From Clostridium thermobutyricum (GTDB lineage: Bacteria > Bacillota > Clostridia > Ch29): DNA of 64,000 nucleotides. Below, piece by piece: positions 25,727 to 34,629 of this stretch. The translations under genes and the position numbers were made by a program. The stretch lies in assembly GCA_016842005.1 (NCBI GenBank), contig JAENYD010000007.1:1-64000 (forward strand), read 5' to 3'. The notes beneath the pieces were generated by a model, which ran no database searches, was not told where the DNA came from, and saw nothing but the letters and a program-made list of their open reading frames with translations. Every line of letters begins with the position of its first letter. The stretch's first letter is position 1.

Positions 25727-25739
25727 CCGCACATACTAC

Positions 25740-25769
25740 AGCCCTTGATCCTTTATTGAATCAAGGGCT
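25740..25769. terminator. Hairpin between convergent genes
   Basis: AGCCCTTGAT and ATCAAGGGCT form a 10-bp stem between the FAH gene and the convergent small gene. There is no clear T-run on either side, so the terminator call is tentative. Confidence 0.45.
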
Positions 25770-25830
25770 GTCCCCATGCTTCCTTAACAGAATAGTATGC
25801 AACTCCTGCAAAGCAAAGGTTCCCCGTGCT

Positions 25831-26157
25831 CTACCCATCTTCTTCATCGCTGTCACTTTTCTCTTCCCCGTCTTTCTCATGTACTGCATTGATTTTCTCA
25901 CTTATCTCCGCAATCTCTTCTTCAATGCTTTTGATCTCATTAACCATTTCCATAATAGTATCCTTGTCCGGCTGGTTGCCATCTTTGTAAGCATGGTATA
26001 CTGCATTACCGATTTCGGTCTTTTTGTCCTCAATTTTTCCTTCCAGTTGATTACGCTTCATTTTAAGTTTTCCAATTTCTATCATCTCGGAAGATTTGGC
26101 ACCAATGGATGATGCCGTGTTCATGGCAGTTTTACTTACTTTTTTCCAGATACTCAT
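25831..26157 (-). CDS. Hypothetical coiled-coil protein (108 residues)
   Basis: The N-terminus MSIWKKVSKTAMNTASSIG is amphipathic. Residues 25-95 are strongly heptad-like and charged, and the last 18 residues are acidic (EKDGEEKSDSDEEDG). AAAGGAGG precedes the ATG. It resembles the helical part of small zinc-ribbon proteins but lacks cysteines, so I make no functional call. Confidence 0.75.
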   Translation of the reverse strand: MSIWKKVSKTAMNTASSIGAKSSEMIEIGKLKMKRNQLEGKIEDKKTEIGNAVYHAYKDGNQPDKDTIMEMVNEIKSIEEEIAEISEKINAVHEKDGEEKSDSDEEDG

Positions 26158-26447
26158 AACATCTACCTCCTTTGATTATTTAGCACTGTTTTCCGGTTCA
26201 GGGGCAACCCCCTGCTCTGCTGACCCGGCAAGGGCAGACCCGTAAATCTCCGGGCATTTCTTTATTATATTCTATGCACGGATACAGTTTATTTTCATCG
26301 CTGCTTTCAATATAGAATGTTTTTTCCCTTAGTCCTATTCTCATTCTAACTTGTTCCCCTTTTGGTAACCTTTCAAACAGTTCTTTTTATTCAGTAACAC
26401 TTTACTTTTTCCGGTCATATTATATCAATACAGGAGGGGGGATTTTT

Positions 26448-27758
26448 TTGTTTATTGATGAAGTAAAATGGATTCGTTCCTATAGACATAAGCTCTGTCC
26501 CACATTGAGAAAACGGGCATTGGAGTGTTATCGCCTGTCCGGAAAAGTTCCTTGCTACATGCAAAAACCTGTCAGAAATATAAAAAAACGATTGCAGAAG
26601 ATGCCTGTAATCGTCCAGACGTATGAAACCCGCGGAAATACCGACAATATAAGGAAGGCAGCCGGGCTCACCGGATGCGCTGTCAGGAGGGAACTCCCTG
26701 CTATCAATGCCTTTTCCACAACAATAACCGCCAAACAACTGGAAAAGCTGGTTCAGAGCAATTATATAAAGAAGATATGGTATGACGGAGAAATCAGAGC
26801 TGTACTGGATACGGCAGTGTCTACAGTACAGTCATCCTCACTCTGGAACAGGGACATTACCGGTAAGGATGTAGTGATTGCAGTACTGGATACGGGAATA
26901 TATAACCATCCCGACCTGGAGGGCAGGATAGTGGGATTCAAGGATTTTATAAGGGAAAAGACTGAACCGTATGATAACAATGGTCATGGCACTCATGTGG
27001 CCGGAGACATTGCTGGCAGCGGTAAAGAGTCCGGCTTTCGCTACCGGGGACCTGCCCCAGAAGCAAAACTTGTGGGCGTAAAAGTTCTGAATAAAATGGG
27101 TTCAGGCTCACTCTCGGTTGTAATAGAAGGAATACAATGGTGTATAAACAACAAAGACGCCCTCGGTATCAGGATTATCAACCTGTCTCTTGGAAGCGAT
27201 GCCAACGAATCATACATCGATGACCCGGTATGCCAGGCAGCTCAAAAGGCATGGGAAGCGGGAATAGTGATGTGTGTGGCAGCAGGCAACAGCGGTCCTG
27301 AGGCAAAAACCATTAATTCACCGGGAATACACCCTCTTGTAATAACAGTTGGAGCTCTTGACGATACGGGCACCTCATCGTCACAGGATGATAAGGTCGC
27401 TGATTTCTCCAGCCGCGGCCCTACGGTTGACAGTCTTGAAAAGCCTGATATCCTTGCCCCGGGAGTCAATATTATATCTCTGCGTTCTCCAAAGTCCATG
27501 CTGGATAAGCAGAAGAAAAAATCACGGGTTGATGAATGGTACAGTTCCCTGTCAGGCACATCCATGGCAACTCCGGTTTGCGCCGGTGTCATAGCCCAGA
27601 TGCTTCAAATGGACAGTTCCCTGACCCCGGACCAGGTGAAAGAAAGATTAATATCCACTGCCAAACCTTTACCGGGTCTTGACCGCAATATCCAGGGAGC
27701 CGGAGTTATTGATGCTGTTAAAGCCGTGGATGGTGCCAGAACAGCTTACAACAACTGA
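26448..27758 (+). CDS. Subtilisin-like serine protease (S8 family)
   Basis: The catalytic triad is intact: Asp in VIAVLDTGI (near 148), His in NNGHGTHVAG (near 180) and Ser in SLSGTSMATPV (near 372). The oxyanion Asn lies in AAGNSGPE. An inhibitor-like propeptide region (about 50-115) precedes the catalytic domain. No signal peptide is evident, so it may be intracellular or released atypically, like other clostridial subtilisins. The start is TTG, seven bases after GGAGGGGGG. The 290-bp stretch upstream holds no other gene. Confidence 0.93.
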   Translation: MFIDEVKWIRSYRHKLCPTLRKRALECYRLSGKVPCYMQKPVRNIKKRLQKMPVIVQTYETRGNTDNIRKAAGLTGCAVRRELPAINAFSTTITAKQLEKLVQSNYIKKIWYDGEIRAVLDTAVSTVQSSSLWNRDITGKDVVIAVLDTGIYNHPDLEGRIVGFKDFIREKTEPYDNNGHGTHVAGDIAGSGKESGFRYRGPAPEAKLVGVKVLNKMGSGSLSVVIEGIQWCINNKDALGIRIINLSLGSDANESYIDDPVCQAAQKAWEAGIVMCVAAGNSGPEAKTINSPGIHPLVITVGALDDTGTSSSQDDKVADFSSRGPTVDSLEKPDILAPGVNIISLRSPKSMLDKQKKKSRVDEWYSSLSGTSMATPVCAGVIAQMLQMDSSLTPDQVKERLISTAKPLPGLDRNIQGAGVIDAVKAVDGARTAYNN

Positions 27759-27762
27759 AAAA

Positions 27763-28020
27763 TTGAAGCTATATCCAAAATTACCGGTACGCTGGGAAAG
27801 CGAAAAAGCCTGGATACCACTTCTATGAAAAATTTTATGGCGGCATTGACATCCCTGTCTGCCACAAAACCACAGTCGCACCGGAATATACGTACAGAAA
27901 GAGAGCAGAGATTCCTTTACTTCTCCACAACACGAACAGGTTTTGGATGATGGAAACCACTTATCTATTTTGATAAGCTTTTCCCTTTGATCCTCTAACC
28001 TGTATCTGTTCTGATTAGTC
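27763..28020 (-). pseudogene. Relic of an IS200/IS605-type tnpB gene (C-terminal end, frameshifted)
   Basis: On the minus strand, KIDKWFPSSKTCSCCG is followed, after a one-base frame change, by FRCDCGFVADRDVNAAIKF. These are the C-terminal zinc ribbon and last RuvC motif of TnpB. Everything upstream is gone and the fragment is squeezed between the SWIM gene and the subtilisin stop codon. It shows that a TnpB element was once here. Like the dispersed repeats, its 3' end faces the stop codon of the convergent gene. Confidence 0.8.
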
Positions 28021-29748
28021 CTATACTCTTGATAATTCATCTTTGAACGCAGGTCTATTTGCATATCTGGTAAAAAGCTTCTGTTTGATTTCCAATGCCT
28101 GCTCTTTTCCACCTGCTTTTTTCAGAGTCCGGATAATAGTGCATACCTGCTGATAATCTTTCCTGTTGCGCGCCCTCATGGCAGTCTGCTCAATATATTG
28201 CAGAAACAGCGTGTAAACTTCTTCTTTGAATTCAGGAATAAGTTGCTTGTAAAAATCCTCAACTGCTGATGGTCTTCCTTTAACATACTCAAGAAGCTTT
28301 TGTTTTTCCCCTTCCTCTATGAGAATACGGGTATATACATCATTATATGTTTTCTTTTGGTTTTCCAGCAGAAAAATGATCTTGGGGTAAACGGAGGACC
28401 ACTCACTTGCATCATATGTGCTTTTCAATTCCTTGTAATATTCAAAACTTCCATCCAGAATAAACTCCATTGCAATTTCACGCTGCTCATCAAGCCTACC
28501 GGAAAACTGAAATGCTTTGTACCGGTATTTCTTCCACTGATTTACCAATCCGCGCTTATCTTTATCCTTCTCTTCTCCATCAAGCGTAAGCTTTATTACA
28601 GAGTCATAATCTTTTTTCCTCATCGCACTTTCTATTGCCATTTTCCTGAAGTTGGAGTATTGAAGATTTTGCTCAATAAACTCCTGTGCCTTTTTCTGCC
28701 CGTCATGTTGTTCAATCATGTGATATCTGATCAGATTAACTCTTTCAGCAAAGTAATTAACACTCCATGAATCTCCTTCTTTGTTTTCTATGATTGAAGC
28801 CAGATGATTTTCCAGTTTATCCCGTAGAATCGGGGTGTCTGCAAGCTCCAAACAGTTGTCAAGAAGGTCCAGCCTCCAGTCAGTCCAACCTTCGTATCGT
28901 CTATTAGATGCTTCTTCCACCAGCTTATTGAAAATGCTTTCTTTATCAAGTGAACTTAATTTTTCATCCTGAATAATTTCACTAATAAAAGCAAAGCTTT
29001 CTTCAATTACTCCTCCGACTATCCCGTCAGAATCATCCGCACCCTCAAGTAAATCCATCATCTCATGTATTACGCAAAGGGCTAAGTCTAAAGCATGCAT
29101 GGTTTTATTCTTTTCAAAAGCGGAGCGGGCCTTTTCCAGCACCAAATCAGCCCCCTTGACTGCCTCATAAGTATCTGCGTAGTCTACAAACCCATAATAA
29201 TCCGAATTGTTTCTGATAAAGGTGCGAATAAGTTCAATAGATTTTCTTATTTCGTCCTCATCATTTCCATCGCCAAAATTCAGTTCGATGCGCTGCTTGA
29301 TTTCTTCATACCCAGAAGCAATATCCAGAAGGAATTCAACAAGCTCGTCTTTAGTTCTCTCAGAAAGTATTTTCTCAATATCAGGTGCTTTTCTTTTCTT
29401 TTTTTCAGCCGGAGACTTAAGAACTGTTCCTGAGTCTGACCTATTTGGGGAGAAACGGCTGTTTCTACAGGGTAAATCATTTTTCATATCCCGCAAGGCA
29501 AGAAATACCGCTACCTGATGCTTGCAATATTCTCCCATATCATAAGGGCAATCGCATTGGGTATCTATGATATTATTCTCCTCATCCAGTTCAACCTCGA
29601 CAAGGTATAAGTCGGTCCCCTCAACTTCAGCCTCATATTCATTCTTGCCTATTTCCTCAATTGAAAATACACGGTCATTCTCATAGTAGCCGTAACCCCT
29701 TGCGAGTATTTTTTTATCAATATAGTTTTCAAAGTTATTCAAATTCAT
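28021..29748 (-). CDS. SWIM zinc-finger protein
   Basis: About 575 residues. The N-terminal part holds the SWIM motif CDCPYDMGEYCKH (CxC...CxH; near residues 64-76), preceded by the usual VEVELDEENNII strand. The rest is helical and charged, resembling the long C-terminal region of bacterial SWIM proteins. ATG 29748 is preferred because GGGGATGG lies nine bases upstream; ATG 29757 lies too close. SWIM domains bind DNA or protein, and some act near SNF2 helicases, but none is present here. The C-terminus runs directly into the tnpB relic and may have been altered by it. Confidence 0.85.
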   Translation of the reverse strand: MNLNNFENYIDKKILARGYGYYENDRVFSIEEIGKNEYEAEVEGTDLYLVEVELDEENNIIDTQCDCPYDMGEYCKHQVAVFLALRDMKNDLPCRNSRFSPNRSDSGTVLKSPAEKKKRKAPDIEKILSERTKDELVEFLLDIASGYEEIKQRIELNFGDGNDEDEIRKSIELIRTFIRNNSDYYGFVDYADTYEAVKGADLVLEKARSAFEKNKTMHALDLALCVIHEMMDLLEGADDSDGIVGGVIEESFAFISEIIQDEKLSSLDKESIFNKLVEEASNRRYEGWTDWRLDLLDNCLELADTPILRDKLENHLASIIENKEGDSWSVNYFAERVNLIRYHMIEQHDGQKKAQEFIEQNLQYSNFRKMAIESAMRKKDYDSVIKLTLDGEEKDKDKRGLVNQWKKYRYKAFQFSGRLDEQREIAMEFILDGSFEYYKELKSTYDASEWSSVYPKIIFLLENQKKTYNDVYTRILIEEGEKQKLLEYVKGRPSAVEDFYKQLIPEFKEEVYTLFLQYIEQTAMRARNRKDYQQVCTIIRTLKKAGGKEQALEIKQKLFTRYANRPAFKDELSRV

Positions 29749-29926
29749 TTTATCCATCCCCGCCAACTAAACTCTCTATACAATATATTATATCCCAAAT
29801 TTGCATAAAGAGTTAATCTGTCATATTTTCCAGTATGCAAGGTTCTAACAAATGCAAGTTTAGTTTAATCATCTATAGAAAATCAGGTAAAAAGGGATGT
29901 CACTGCTCGCATTGCTTTCAAAGGCA

Positions 29927-29974
29927 CTGCATTAGTTACGCAGCTAAAGCGTAATTTTCATTTGCATTTATATA
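29927..29974 (-). repeat. Partial copy of the ssrA (tmRNA) tag region
   Basis: Of 48 positions, 41 match 48637-48684 of the real tmRNA gene, including 24 identical bases in a row, and the orientation is the same. It encodes NANENYALAA and a stop, preceded by TATATAAATG. The stop codon of the ECF fusion gene (29968) lies at its edge. The rest of tmRNA is absent. I read it as a recombination scar or old attachment site. Confidence 0.75.
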
Positions 29975-32760
29975 TATTCCCTTATTTCTCTTTTGTCTCC
30001 GGGCTCGAGCAGCCCGTATTTCACCTTTATTCTGTCCAGTTTTTCCAGCATAGGCTTTGCGATCAACCCCAGGAAGACTACAGTAGCAATGGCATGGATA
30101 AGGTCGAAGGGAATACCCTGAAGATACGCAAGATAAAACATCTCCGCCGTGGGTCGAATCTGGAACATCAGTACCGCCGCGGGATTCATTATTCCTCCGT
30201 AAATAAAAAATGTGGCCAGTCCACCAAAGATGCATAGGGCTGCCGTATTTCGCCGCAGAATACCCTTGCGGAAAAGAACTCCCGCCAGGAATCCGATAAC
30301 CCCGAAAGCAAACATTTGCCACGGTGTCCATGGTCCTTGACCGAAGAACATGTTGGATACAAAGCCGGTGACCGCACCTACCAGAAATCCCGCTTCACCG
30401 CCGAAACTTACACCACTGATTATAACTACAGCCACCACCGGCTTGAACTGGGGCAACATGAAGAAGGCAACTCGTCCTGCTACGCCTATAGCGCAAAGCA
30501 CTGCAATAACTATCAATTCCCGTGCCTGTGGCTTACGGCTCTCAAACACCATCACAAAAGGCAGCATAGTCTCCAGAATGATGAGCATGCTGATGAAGTA
30601 ATATTTCCTGTCGCCCAGATAGTAGATACCGATATAAATTGTCAGTGGTATTACAAACAGAATCATCACCATAGCCGTCAGTGTACGTTTTGAAAGGCGG
30701 CGCTCTCCTGCTGCTATCTGTTCATTTGCTATAGGTGCGTCCGGCTTTTTTTGATAAATCATCCGGCAAATAAGACCCAGCCCCACTGCCAGCACAAAAA
30801 TGATCAGCGTATAGCGCCAGATAGCGTCAGAATTGCCGGCCAGCCCGGCTGACAAGTTTTCCTTGGTCACAAGCGGGGAAAGAACCTCCATATTCCCCGC
30901 TGCAAAAACTCCTGTAGCGAGGAAAACCAGCACTGCAAGGGACATCTTAGTCTTACGCCATAGGACAAATCTTCCAGATTTCTCCTCACGCACTGATACG
31001 ACTTCCTTTTGCTCTGGTGATTTACTTGGTTCCCAAAGGTAACGGATAGACAGAGTATCCTCTTCCAGTGATTTTATTCCAAAGGGTATCTCTTCTCCCC
31101 CACAGGCAACGATTACATCTTCCACCGTCACCGCACCGGGCAGTTTATGCCGCGCCATACGATTGGCAGCAGTGGTATAAAAGCTGTTATTGGAGAAGAA
31201 CCGCCGGGGGATGTCCCGACTGACGATATTACCGTCAAAAAACATGGCGCAGCGATGGGCATATTTAGCACAGAATTCAATGTCATGGCTTACCATGATG
31301 ACGGCAACGTCCTTTCGTAAAAGCTCATAGAGAATTTCAGCAAATATCTTCTTGAATTCAGCATCCATACCTTTGGTGGGTTCGTCCAGGAGTAGAATTT
31401 TGGGCTGAAGAAGCAGTACCTTGGCCAATGCCGCCCTCTGTTGCTCACCGCCGGACAGGTCATAGGGATGCATGGAAAGCAAATGTTCAAGACGGCACAG
31501 CTTTGAAACCCTCTGTACACTATCGATTTTTCCCATCTTTGACTGCTTCTGCTCTGAAAGTATCTCAAGCAGGTCTTCTTTCACCGTCTTTTTAACAAAA
31601 ATAGCCTGTGGATTTTGAGGAAGCACGCCCAGCATCTGATGATAAAGCTGTCGGTTTCCCGTTCTGGATAATTCCTGTCCGTTAATCCTCACAGCCCCTC
31701 GATAGGGCTTGTTTATGCCAGAAATCAACGACAGGACCGTGGTTTTTCCGGTACCGTTTCCACCCAGAATGGCACAAAACTCACCAAAGTATGCTTTCAT
31801 AGAAAGTCCCTTCACTACGTCTGGTGCTTCCTTTTCGTAGCGGAACCACACCTCCTCTAGTTCAATAGCAGGCGTACCGTTTTGATTATACAACGGCGTA
31901 TCCACCATAGGCACTTCGCCCAACGGCTGTTTCTGTGCAAAAGTATCCAACCATGCACGCCCCTCTTTTACAGTGACGGGACAAGGCAAATTATTTTCCA
32001 CTCCAGCATAGATCCGCATGGGAGCCGGCATGGCAAGAAACATTCCGTGGTGACCTTCTTTTAGTTGTTTACCCACATCCTTCGGCGTACCGTCACAGAT
32101 AATTCGTCCTTCATCCATCACCAGCACCCGGTCTGAAAGGGGAAGTACCTCCTCCAGCCGGTGTTCGGTCATAACGACTGTGGTGCCTAGTTCACGGTTA
32201 ATCCTTCCCACATTGGCCAGAAATTCTGCCGCTGCAATAGGGTCCAATTGACTGGTAGGCTCATCCAGAATCAGTACAGACGGCTGCATAACCATAATAG
32301 CAGCAAGGTTGAGGAGCTGTTTCTGTCCTCCGGATAACTCAGTGACATTTCGATAAAACCAGGTCTGTATACCGAAAAAAGAGGCCATTTCCGCCACCCG
32401 CAAACGAATGGACGGTGTGTCAAAACCCAGGCTTTCCAGCCCAAAAGCCAGTTCGTGCCATACTTTGTCGGTAACAATCTGGTTATCCGGTGATTGCATT
32501 ACAAATCCAATTCTGGCACTTTGGGTACGCCGGTCCACGTTTGATAACGGCGTACCTTCGAATAAAATCTCACCGCTTCTTTTCCCATGGGGTGCAAGAA
32601 CGGTTTTAAGCTGTCTGAGTAGTGTGGTTTTTCCGCAGCCGGAGGGACCGCAAAGAACGATGAACTGTCCCTTTCGGATGGAAAAGGAAATATTGTCGAG
32701 TACCTTTTTCTCCTGCTGAGGATAGGAAAAAGTTAAATTTTTGATAGTATAGATTTCCAT
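29968..32760 (-). CDS. ECF transporter fusion: two Ecf ATPase domains plus membrane S-like component
   Basis: One polypeptide of about 930 residues. ATPase 1 (about 1-240) has GPSGCGKTT, LSGGQKQLL and LILDEPTSQLD. ATPase 2 (about 295-520) has GGNGTGKTT, LSGGEQQRAALAK and LLLDEPTKGMD. From about 590 to the end there are eight or more hydrophobic helices, including GQGPWTPWQMFAFG, typical of ECF S components. In most bacteria these parts are separate proteins. ATG 32760 follows AAGGAGG. The gene overlaps ecfT by 28 bases and ends the cobalamin-riboswitch operon, so a corrinoid is the likely cargo. Confidence 0.9.
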   Translation of the reverse strand: MEIYTIKNLTFSYPQQEKKVLDNISFSIRKGQFIVLCGPSGCGKTTLLRQLKTVLAPHGKRSGEILFEGTPLSNVDRRTQSARIGFVMQSPDNQIVTDKVWHELAFGLESLGFDTPSIRLRVAEMASFFGIQTWFYRNVTELSGGQKQLLNLAAIMVMQPSVLILDEPTSQLDPIAAAEFLANVGRINRELGTTVVMTEHRLEEVLPLSDRVLVMDEGRIICDGTPKDVGKQLKEGHHGMFLAMPAPMRIYAGVENNLPCPVTVKEGRAWLDTFAQKQPLGEVPMVDTPLYNQNGTPAIELEEVWFRYEKEAPDVVKGLSMKAYFGEFCAILGGNGTGKTTVLSLISGINKPYRGAVRINGQELSRTGNRQLYHQMLGVLPQNPQAIFVKKTVKEDLLEILSEQKQSKMGKIDSVQRVSKLCRLEHLLSMHPYDLSGGEQQRAALAKVLLLQPKILLLDEPTKGMDAEFKKIFAEILYELLRKDVAVIMVSHDIEFCAKYAHRCAMFFDGNIVSRDIPRRFFSNNSFYTTAANRMARHKLPGAVTVEDVIVACGGEEIPFGIKSLEEDTLSIRYLWEPSKSPEQKEVVSVREEKSGRFVLWRKTKMSLAVLVFLATGVFAAGNMEVLSPLVTKENLSAGLAGNSDAIWRYTLIIFVLAVGLGLICRMIYQKKPDAPIANEQIAAGERRLSKRTLTAMVMILFVIPLTIYIGIYYLGDRKYYFISMLIILETMLPFVMVFESRKPQARELIVIAVLCAIGVAGRVAFFMLPQFKPVVAVVIISGVSFGGEAGFLVGAVTGFVSNMFFGQGPWTPWQMFAFGVIGFLAGVLFRKGILRRNTAALCIFGGLATFFIYGGIMNPAAVLMFQIRPTAEMFYLAYLQGIPFDLIHAIATVVFLGLIAKPMLEKLDRIKVKYGLLEPGDKREIREYI

Positions 32761-33632
32761 TTCCGATCCTCCTTTATGTTGATAACAACCGGTGCGATAC
32801 ACAGCGCCAGATAGCAAAGATACAGGCTGACAGGGTAAGGCTCCAGCCCCACACCCTTCATAGTAGGAAAGTATCGATAGTAAAGCCCTCTCAACGCAGA
32901 ACCTGTCATGATATACCCGCCACAAAAAACCAGGAAAAGCATAGCACTTTTGTCCCGCCTGTCGAACCGGTAAATGGAGAAAGCAGTGCGTCCCGGCAGT
33001 CCATAACCCCGGCTTTTCATAGAATCCGACGTTTCAATGGCATTTTCTAGCGCCCATGTCACCATGATGGACAGTATTTTGATGCCGTGCTTTGCCCGCT
33101 GCAAAAGGCTTCCGTTGGACACATCCCGTCCCACACACTTCTGTGCGTCTGACACAACCCTGAGATACGCCTTAAAACGAGGCACAAAGCGAAGGGTCAT
33201 TGACAAAATCAGCGATAGAGCAGGAATCACCCGCCCAAAAAGATATACAAACTTGTCTGAAGTCATGATGGCGTTATAGCAGGAAAACCAGCACATAACA
33301 GTAATAATCATCACTGCTGCCGCAATGCCGTAGGTAATAGATTCCAGCGTCAAGGGATTACCGTCCCGCAGATAAGTGAGAATAGTCCCTCCTTCATGAT
33401 TGAAGGCGGGATTAACGAGTGCGGTAACAACCAGCATGGGAAGCATATATCTCAGATTGAAACGCAGTGCCTTTCTTCCGTTTAGATAAACCGAATAGCT
33501 AAGAGCGCATAACAGCGAAATGCCAAGACATACCGGATGCATGAAGAACATGGAAAATAATATCACCAGCGCAAAATACAGAAAATTGACCACCGGATGG
33601 TAGGAAGAAAAAGCATCCTTCATTATTATCAT
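32733..33632 (-). CDS. ecfT: ECF transporter transmembrane component EcfT
   Basis: The 299-residue protein has five to seven hydrophobic helices and the EcfT/CbiQ-family coupling segments: the arginine-rich stretch ALENAIETSDSMKSRGYG (near 195-212) holds the conserved A-R-G type motif that contacts the ATPases. It starts within the stop of the DUF4430 gene (ATGA overlap) behind AGGAGG, and its end overlaps the ATPase fusion gene. EcfT and the fused ATPases and S part therefore form a complete, dedicated ECF complex. Confidence 0.9.
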   Translation of the reverse strand: MIIMKDAFSSYHPVVNFLYFALVILFSMFFMHPVCLGISLLCALSYSVYLNGRKALRFNLRYMLPMLVVTALVNPAFNHEGGTILTYLRDGNPLTLESITYGIAAAVMIITVMCWFSCYNAIMTSDKFVYLFGRVIPALSLILSMTLRFVPRFKAYLRVVSDAQKCVGRDVSNGSLLQRAKHGIKILSIMVTWALENAIETSDSMKSRGYGLPGRTAFSIYRFDRRDKSAMLFLVFCGGYIMTGSALRGLYYRYFPTMKGVGLEPYPVSLYLCYLALCIAPVVINIKEDRKWKSILSKI

Positions 33633-34612
33633 TCACCTCCTGTGCTGTAATATCCGCCCACGTCAATACCGAGATTGCAGGTATACACCCATTCAACAAC
33701 GTCTCCGTCTTTAAGGGCATAGCGGGAACAGCCGTAATTGGGAAACCATCCGTTTACCTTGTACATCCATCCGGAAAGCTCACCGCAATCGAATTCATAA
33801 AGGTTGTTAATGCCCTCGATGTAGGCACTGTTATACATCGGTGTGTTTCTAAATTCCATGTGTATTCTGTTTCGCTTCATTTCACGCTGAAGGACGTTGA
33901 ACACGCTTTCATCATCATAGAAAGTCACCTCTGTGGGCGGAAAGATAATCCCATCCTCCGGCACAAGCTCTACCTTTTCCGGGTCCAGCCATTTTATATT
34001 ATCAAGAATGGTGTCGCAGCGCACCGACAGGGTGCATGTGTAAGCAGTGGTACTGATGACTGCATTCTGCGGCTCCACGGGAATGGGTTTACCCTCAGGC
34101 ACCGGGTCGGTGAGGTATTTGTCCTTGCCAGTATTCTCATCGATGACCATCCCCTGTTTCTCAGAATACTCCTTCGAGCCCTTTTCCACACCCGCTGAAG
34201 ATTTGCCACCAGCAAGGGAAGCGGCCAGCTTTAGCTTTTCCTCGGCGGTGAGGGGATGGTCGCTGTTTAGTTCGAACATGACAGCAGATAAGTTTTCATC
34301 GGGAGGTTGTTCCGATACCTGTTTAGCCGGAGCTGCGGAAACAGCGGATTCGAACTGGCCGTCAGATGCATCCGTTCCCGCCGGCATCGTTTCTGATGCA
34401 GAGTATGTAGTGACTTCCTGTATTGCATTCTGTATAGCCGTTTCCTGACTGATCGGGGGGTTTGCTGAGGATACCGTGGAATTAGGCGCCGAAGAGGTAG
34501 AAGAGGATAGATTCCACCCTCTGAGGCCGGGCGCATCTCCTCCCCACCAGAATGTAAAAGCGAGAACGCATAGAATGACCAGCGTTGTAACAATTTTACC
34601 TTTATGCTTCAT
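33629..34612 (-). CDS. Membrane-anchored DUF4430 (transcobalamin-like C-terminal domain) protein
   Basis: An N-terminal membrane helix (GKIVTTLVILCVLAFTFWWG) is followed by a Ser/Ala-rich, disordered spacer of about 170 residues and a C-terminal DUF4430 domain. The signature GELSGWMYKVNGWFPNYG and, later, LKDGDVVEWVYTCNLG fit well. DUF4430 is the bacterial relative of the beta domain of transcobalamin and intrinsic factor. ATG 34612 (or the TTG just before it) follows AGGAGGTG. It lies between the toroid SLH gene and ecfT with overlaps or tiny gaps. A role in handing corrinoid to the ECF transporter is inference. Confidence 0.87.
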   Translation of the reverse strand: MKHKGKIVTTLVILCVLAFTFWWGGDAPGLRGWNLSSSTSSAPNSTVSSANPPISQETAIQNAIQEVTTYSASETMPAGTDASDGQFESAVSAAPAKQVSEQPPDENLSAVMFELNSDHPLTAEEKLKLAASLAGGKSSAGVEKGSKEYSEKQGMVIDENTGKDKYLTDPVPEGKPIPVEPQNAVISTTAYTCTLSVRCDTILDNIKWLDPEKVELVPEDGIIFPPTEVTFYDDESVFNVLQREMKRNRIHMEFRNTPMYNSAYIEGINNLYEFDCGELSGWMYKVNGWFPNYGCSRYALKDGDVVEWVYTCNLGIDVGGYYSTGGE

Positions 34613-34629
34613 CAATCTGCTGCACCTCC

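Noticed and set aside
26158-26447. Gene-free stretch before the subtilisin gene
   Set aside because: Checked for riboswitches and small genes; only weak inverted repeats around CCGGTTCAGGGG and no convincing element.
29936-30331. Minus-strand frame ending in NANENYALAA that overlaps the ECF fusion gene
   Set aside because: It lies out of frame inside a clear membrane domain. The tag-like end is explained by the ssrA fragment, so I do not call it a gene.
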